From an uncultured Duncaniella sp. (GTDB taxonomy: Bacteria > Bacteroidota > Bacteroidia > Bacteroidales > Muribaculaceae): 18,022 bases of DNA. Positions 14,334 through 18,022 of this stretch are shown piece by piece (position 1 is the first letter of the stretch; every line of letters begins with the position of its first letter). The notes below the pieces were generated by a model. It was not told the DNA's origin. It saw nothing but the letters and a program-made list of their open reading frames with translations, and ran no database searches. The position numbers and the translations under genes are program-made. The stretch is from contig CAJURI010000047.1 in the NCBI GenBank assembly GCA_910588795.1, forward strand, positions 1 through 18,022. The letters run 5' to 3'.

Positions 14334-14452
14334 GAGGCACACAGGTCGTCCATCACGCACGATTGACCTATCGATGAGGAGTTTTCCCCACCCGCAATTT
14401 GACATGGTGTGGAGGCTCGTTCAGCCCGACAGGTCGGAACGTGTGTTTTTTT
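14334..14452 (+). ncRNA. ssrS: Probable 6S RNA (6S-Flavo type)
   Basis: The gap between zapA and rny (193 bases) has no credible gene but a long-range fold. CACAC (14338-14342) pairs with GTGTG (14441-14445); then after a 3x3 internal loop TCG (14346-14348) pairs with CGG (14435-14437), and CC (14350-14351) with GG (14432-14433). The roughly 80-base interior contains GGCT/AGCC and GGA/TCC hairpins. Seven T follow the end stem (14446-14452). Length (about 110), rod shape with interior bubble, terminator-like end and position after zapA fit 6S RNA, which sequesters RNA polymerase holoenzyme in stationary phase. The 5' end is uncertain and no promoter was found, so it may be processed from the zapA transcript. 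Alternative: a long-stem terminator. Confidence 0.62.
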
Positions 14453-14496
14453 ATATATCTTTTAATCATCCTAATTTTACAGTTTTAACATTTCCT

Positions 14497-16038
14497 ATGA
14501 TTATTCTACTTTATATCGCCATCGCATTGATCGGAGCAGCCTTGGGTATAGGGATACTCGTGGCCGTCCAGAAGGCTACAGGCCGCTCACGCGCCAAGAC
14601 AATAGTTGAGGACGCTCAGCGCGAGGCGGAAGTCATCATGAAGGACAAGCTCCTTGAGGCCCGCGAGCAGGAGCTGCGCATAAAGTCCGAGGCCGAGAAG
14701 GCGGCAAGCCAGCGGCTGTCGCGCGTTCAGAGCGAGGAGGCCAAGATGAAGCAGCGTCAGGCCCAGCTCAACCAGCAGCAGAGCGAGAACACCAAGGCCC
14801 GCAACGAGATAGATCAGGCCCGCCGTGATCTTGAGGCTCAGGGACAGGCTCTCGAAGTGCGTGGAGAGGAGCTGGAGCGCATGCGCAAGTCGGCTCAGGA
14901 GACCCTCGAGCATATATCGGGCCTGTCAAGCGAGGAGGCCAAGGAGAAGCTCGTCGAAAGTCTTAAGGACGAGGCCAAGACTGCTGCCGCAGCCTATATC
15001 CATGACATAATGGACGAGGCCAAGATGACAGCCAACAAGGAGGCCAAGCGCATAGTCGTACAGTCCATACAGCGTCTTGCCACCGAGACCGCCATAGAGA
15101 ATTCCGTGACGGTGTTCCATATCGACAGCGATGAGATCAAGGGCCGCATTATAGGCAGGGAAGGGCGCAACATACGTGCGCTTGAGGCTGCCACCGGTAT
15201 TGAAATCATAGTTGACGACACTCCCGAGGCCATCGTGCTGTCAGGTTTTGATCCGGTGCGCCGCGAGATAGCGCGCCTTGCGCTCCATCAGCTTGTGGCT
15301 GACGGCCGTATCCACCCCGCCCGTATCGAGGAGGTGGTAGGCAAGGTGCGTCGCCAGATAGAGGAGGAGATCGTAGAGACCGGAAAGCGCACAGCCATCG
15401 ATCTCGGCATACATGGGCTGCATCCCGATCTGATACGTATGGTGGGTAAGATGAAGTATCGTTCGAGCTACGGACAGAACCTGCTGCAGCATTCACGCGA
15501 GACCGCCAATCTGTGTGCCATCATGGCATCGGAGCTGGGCCTCAATCCCAAGAAAGCGCGCCGTGCCGGACTGCTGCATGACATAGGCAAGGTGCCCGAC
15601 GAAGAGCCGGAGCTGCCCCACGCACTTCTCGGCATGAAGCTTGCTGAAAAGTATAAGGAGAAGCCTGAGATATGCAATGCCATAGGTGCACATCACGATG
15701 AGATAGAGCAGACATCGCTCCTCGCTCCTATCGTGCAGGTGTGCGACGCCATATCAGGCGCACGTCCCGGTGCGCGCCGTGAGATTGTCGAGGCCTATAT
15801 CAAACGTCTCAACGATCTTGAGCAGCTCGCCCTCTCTTATCCGGGCGTGATAAAGACCTATGCCATACAGGCCGGCCGTGAACTGCGCGTGATAGTAGGT
15901 GCCGACAAGATCGATGACGTAGAGACCGAAAAGCTGTCGGAAGAGATTGCACGCCGCATTCAGGACGAGATGACTTATCCCGGACAGGTGAAGATCACCG
16001 TCATACGCGAGACCCGTTCGGTAAGTTTTGCAAAGTAA
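14497..16038 (+). CDS. rny: Ribonuclease Y
   Basis: A 513-residue membrane-anchored endoribonuclease that starts mRNA decay. The ATG at 14497 gives the typical N-terminal membrane helix (residues 1-22, MIILLYIAIALIGAALGIGI); the longer in-frame opening to 14374 runs through the 6S RNA candidate. A long charged coiled coil covers about 30-200. The KH RNA-binding domain follows, with GRIIGREGRNIRALE at about 215-229. The HD phosphohydrolase domain carries its metal-binding His361-Asp362 (GLLHDIGK) and a later HHDE. All parts are present and full length. A near-consensus TAATTTTA (14472-14479) could be a promoter. The PSP1-domain gene follows within 15 bases, so the two form an operon. Confidence 0.97.
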   Translation: MIILLYIAIALIGAALGIGILVAVQKATGRSRAKTIVEDAQREAEVIMKDKLLEAREQELRIKSEAEKAASQRLSRVQSEEAKMKQRQAQLNQQQSENTKARNEIDQARRDLEAQGQALEVRGEELERMRKSAQETLEHISGLSSEEAKEKLVESLKDEAKTAAAAYIHDIMDEAKMTANKEAKRIVVQSIQRLATETAIENSVTVFHIDSDEIKGRIIGREGRNIRALEAATGIEIIVDDTPEAIVLSGFDPVRREIARLALHQLVADGRIHPARIEEVVGKVRRQIEEEIVETGKRTAIDLGIHGLHPDLIRMVGKMKYRSSYGQNLLQHSRETANLCAIMASELGLNPKKARRAGLLHDIGKVPDEEPELPHALLGMKLAEKYKEKPEICNAIGAHHDEIEQTSLLAPIVQVCDAISGARPGARREIVEAYIKRLNDLEQLALSYPGVIKTYAIQAGRELRVIVGADKIDDVETEKLSEEIARRIQDEMTYPGQVKITVIRETRSVSFAK

Positions 16039-16053
16039 GTGGAGGCCGGACTG

Positions 16054-17433
16054 ATGGAAGATAAGGACCGCCGCTGTCCGCGCGGCAAGCTCCATTGTTT
16101 CAACTGGCTTGAAGATATCCCCGGTGCGTCGACCGAATTTGACATTGTCGAGGTCCAGTTCAAGAACACCCGCAAGGGCTATTATCGCAATTCTCTCGGA
16201 ATCCCTCTCGAGACCGGTGATATGGTGGCTGTAGAGGCGTCGCCGGGCCATGACATAGGTTGCGTCACACTCACGGGCAAACTTGTGTCGCTTCAGATGC
16301 GCCGCGCCGGTGTGAAGAACGAGGCCGATGTCAAGAGAGTGTTCCGCAAGGCCAAGCCTGCCGACCTTGAGAAATATGAAGAGGCCCGCGCCAGGGAGAA
16401 TGACACCATGATACGCGCCCGCAAGATAGCCGAATCGCTTAATCTTAACATGAAGATCGGCGATGTGGAGTATCAGGGCGACGGAAATAAGGCGATATTC
16501 TATTACATAGCAGATGAGCGTGTGGATTTCCGCCAGCTTATCAAAGTGCTCGCCGAGACATTCAAGGTGCGCATAGAGATGAAGCAGATAGGCGCGCGTC
16601 AGGAGGCCGGACGTATCGGCGGAATAGGTTCCTGTGGCCGCCCGTTGTGCTGCGCGAGCTGGATGACCAACTTTGTGTCGGTGGGCACGAGCGCGGCCCG
16701 CTATCAGGACATATCGCTCAACCCGCAGAAACTTGCAGGGCAATGCGCCAAGCTGAAATGCTGCCTTAATTTTGAGGTCGACACGTATGTCGAGAGCTCG
16801 AAGTTCCTCCCTGAGAGGAATGTGAGGCTTGAGACTGCCGATGCGACGTACTATCATTTCAAGACTGATATATTCAAGAAGGAGATCACCTATTCCACGG
16901 ACAAGCAGATGGCCGCCAATCTCGTGACTATCGACGCCGGAAGGGCGTTTGAGGTCATTGAGATGAATAAGCGTGGCGAAAAGCCGCTGAAACTTGAACG
17001 TGAGGATTCGGATAAATCCAAAGAAAAGGCACGTCCTATCGATCTTGCCTCGCAGGATGACCTCACCCGTTTCGACAAGAGCAAAAAGAAAAAGAAGAAA
17101 AAGAAGCCTCAGGCTCAGGGCGCGCAGCAACAGCAGCAACAGCAGCCGGAGGAAGGGCGAGATGTGCAGACCCAGCAGACCCAGCAGCCTCGACAGCCGC
17201 GTGGACAGCAGCCCAAGGAGGGCTCTTCCGGCCGTCAGCCGCGTCAGGATGGCGCGGAGCGTAGGCCCCGCAATGACAGGCAGGGACAGAAACCGCAGCC
17301 CAAAGGGGAGCGTCAGCAGCCTCAGCAGGTGAAACAGAAGCCGCAGGATGCGTCAGCCCGCTCCGAGCAGCGTCAGCCGGGATCTAACCGTGCTCCTAAA
17401 GTGTTCCGCTCCCCGGAACAGCAAGGTGAGTGA
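16054..17433 (+). CDS. PSP1-domain protein, RicT/YaaT-like, with basic Gln-rich tail
   Basis: A 459-residue protein. The PSP1 core (about 25-300) includes VEVQFKNTRKGYYRN, the long helical part ENDTMIRARKIAESLNLNMKI, VEYQGDGNKAIFYYIADERVDFRQL and the cysteine clusters GSCGRPLCC (Cys194, 199, 200) and CAKLKCC (Cys231, 236, 237). These clusters are characteristic of RicT/YaaT, which with RicA and RicF carries Fe-S clusters and steers RNase Y in Bacillus. Residues about 341-459 are a disordered tail with a run of nine Lys, Gln runs and many Arg and Pro, not a usual part of the Bacillus protein. ATG 16054 is preferred; GTG 16039 directly after the rny stop is possible. Downstream of rny and upstream of gldH. 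Confidence 0.88.
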   Translation: MEDKDRRCPRGKLHCFNWLEDIPGASTEFDIVEVQFKNTRKGYYRNSLGIPLETGDMVAVEASPGHDIGCVTLTGKLVSLQMRRAGVKNEADVKRVFRKAKPADLEKYEEARARENDTMIRARKIAESLNLNMKIGDVEYQGDGNKAIFYYIADERVDFRQLIKVLAETFKVRIEMKQIGARQEAGRIGGIGSCGRPLCCASWMTNFVSVGTSAARYQDISLNPQKLAGQCAKLKCCLNFEVDTYVESSKFLPERNVRLETADATYYHFKTDIFKKEITYSTDKQMAANLVTIDAGRAFEVIEMNKRGEKPLKLEREDSDKSKEKARPIDLASQDDLTRFDKSKKKKKKKKPQAQGAQQQQQQQPEEGRDVQTQQTQQPRQPRGQQPKEGSSGRQPRQDGAERRPRNDRQGQKPQPKGERQQPQQVKQKPQDASARSEQRQPGSNRAPKVFRSPEQQGE

Positions 17434-17495
17434 ATGTCATCTCCAGTCATGACATGGCCGTATAGTGACAATCGGATACGCTTGCATAAGTAACT

Positions 17496-17969
17496 ATGAA
17501 AAAGCTTATCTATATTATAATGGTGATCGCCGCCCTTGGGGCGGCGGTTGCTGCATGTGGCAGCTCTGGCAGGGATTACAGCCGATGGGTCGACATCCCT
17601 GCTTCCGGATGGGCCTACGGCGATACATTGGAGCTCGTGCCGGTGGATACATCGTTGCACGATAATGATTCGCTTGTGCGCAGGGGGCTCAGGCTCGGGC
17701 TGACACATACCAATAACTATCCGTATTCCAACCTGTGGCTCGAGGTGACTTACCGTGGGGAGAAATTCTCATACAGGGACACTCTCAATATTACGCTTGC
17801 CGATGTCTACGGACGATGGCTCGGAAGCGGATTCGGTGCGAATTATCAGCATGAGGTCGTGCTTAATCCATGTGCCGACATAGACCTGACCCGTCCGGTG
17901 GCGGTGAGGCACATAATGCGTGTCGATACCCTGCGAGGACTCGACAGAATAGGCATTTCTGTAAGATAA
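17496..17969 (+). CDS. gldH: GldH-family lipoprotein
   Basis: A 157-residue lipoprotein: MKKLIYIIMVIAALGAAVAAC with lipidated Cys21. The body shows the GldH pattern: SRWVDIPASGWAYGDTLEL, LRLGLTHTNNYPYSNLWLEVTY, then DTLNITLADVYGRWLGSGFGANYQHEVVL, and the end RHIMRVDTLRGLDRIGISV. GldH was defined in Flavobacterium gliding motility, but homologues are widespread in non-gliding Bacteroidales, where the role is unclear. It follows the PSP1-domain gene by 62 bases on the same strand. No other gld gene is visible, and no clear terminator follows within the window. Confidence 0.9.
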   Translation: MKKLIYIIMVIAALGAAVAACGSSGRDYSRWVDIPASGWAYGDTLELVPVDTSLHDNDSLVRRGLRLGLTHTNNYPYSNLWLEVTYRGEKFSYRDTLNITLADVYGRWLGSGFGANYQHEVVLNPCADIDLTRPVAVRHIMRVDTLRGLDRIGISVR

Positions 17970-18014
17970 ACGGCACAAGCCGAAATCCCGGTGCATGGAT
18001 TTAGGGAAAAGTGT

Positions 18015-18022
18015 TAAATTTG
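18015..18022 (+). promoter_or_regulatory. Possible -7 element at the window edge
   Basis: TAAATTTG matches TAnnTTTG exactly, 45 bases after the gldH stop. Any gene it serves lies outside the window, and no TTG is found at 19 bases upstream, so this is a weak call. Confidence 0.3.

Noticed and set aside
15754..17139. Minus-strand open frame of 461 codons opposite rny and the PSP1-domain gene
   Set aside because: Both opposite genes are certain by conserved motifs; the antisense product shows no family features and spans two genes.
17126..17143. CAG/CAA repeat tract as a CRISPR or tandem-repeat array
   Set aside because: It is a short in-frame Gln-coding tract within the PSP1 protein tail, without spacers.

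Overview
The window reads as an ordinary chromosomal segment of a gut-type Bacteroidales bacterium, with Muribaculaceae or a close relative the best guess (inference). The evidence is an LpxC-FabZ fusion gene, a GldH lipoprotein, a PorT-type outer-membrane barrel, a DUF3127 gene, weak or absent Shine-Dalgarno sequences, and several matches to the Bacteroidetes sigma-ABfr promoter (TTG or TTTG, about 19 bases, then TAnnTTTG). I see no phage, insertion sequence, integron or CRISPR array.

Layout. 1-248: terminator and promoter-bearing leader. 249-2024: secreted TolB-like beta-propeller and a PorT-type barrel. 2025-2368: untranslated stretch with a strong terminator followed by a consensus promoter. 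2369-5584: lipid A operon lpxD, lpxC-fabZ, lpxA. 5666-7290: a diverged secreted endonuclease I homologue and a small lipoprotein, both poorly characterised. 7324-8323 (minus): a Yip1-family membrane protein followed by smpB. 8525-8938: DUF3127 OB-like protein ending in an SSB-like tip. 8962-9038: a perfect 25-bp inverted repeat. 9087-10752 (minus): acpP then fabF, separated by a strong hairpin. 11072-11923: DUF3298 lipoprotein. 12025-13230 (minus): OmpA-family porin. 13449-13551 (minus): SRP RNA gene with a consensus promoter. 13705-17969: a coiled-coil protein, zapA, a probable 6S RNA, rny (RNase Y), a RicT/YaaT-like PSP1 protein and gldH.

How the genes fit together. Most of the window serves the cell envelope. 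ACP, KAS II and FabZ supply hydroxyacyl-ACP chains, LpxA, LpxC and LpxD build lipid A from them, and PorT-type, OmpA, GldH and other lipoproteins populate the envelope. The second theme is RNA: SmpB (trans-translation), SRP RNA (protein targeting), probable 6S RNA (RNA polymerase control) and RNase Y next to a homologue of its Bacillus accessory factor RicT. The observations I rate highest are the rny/RicT-like adjacency with its long basic Gln-rich tail, the zapA-6S-rny arrangement, the endonuclease I homologue lacking its catalytic residues, and the non-GNRA apical loop of the SRP RNA.
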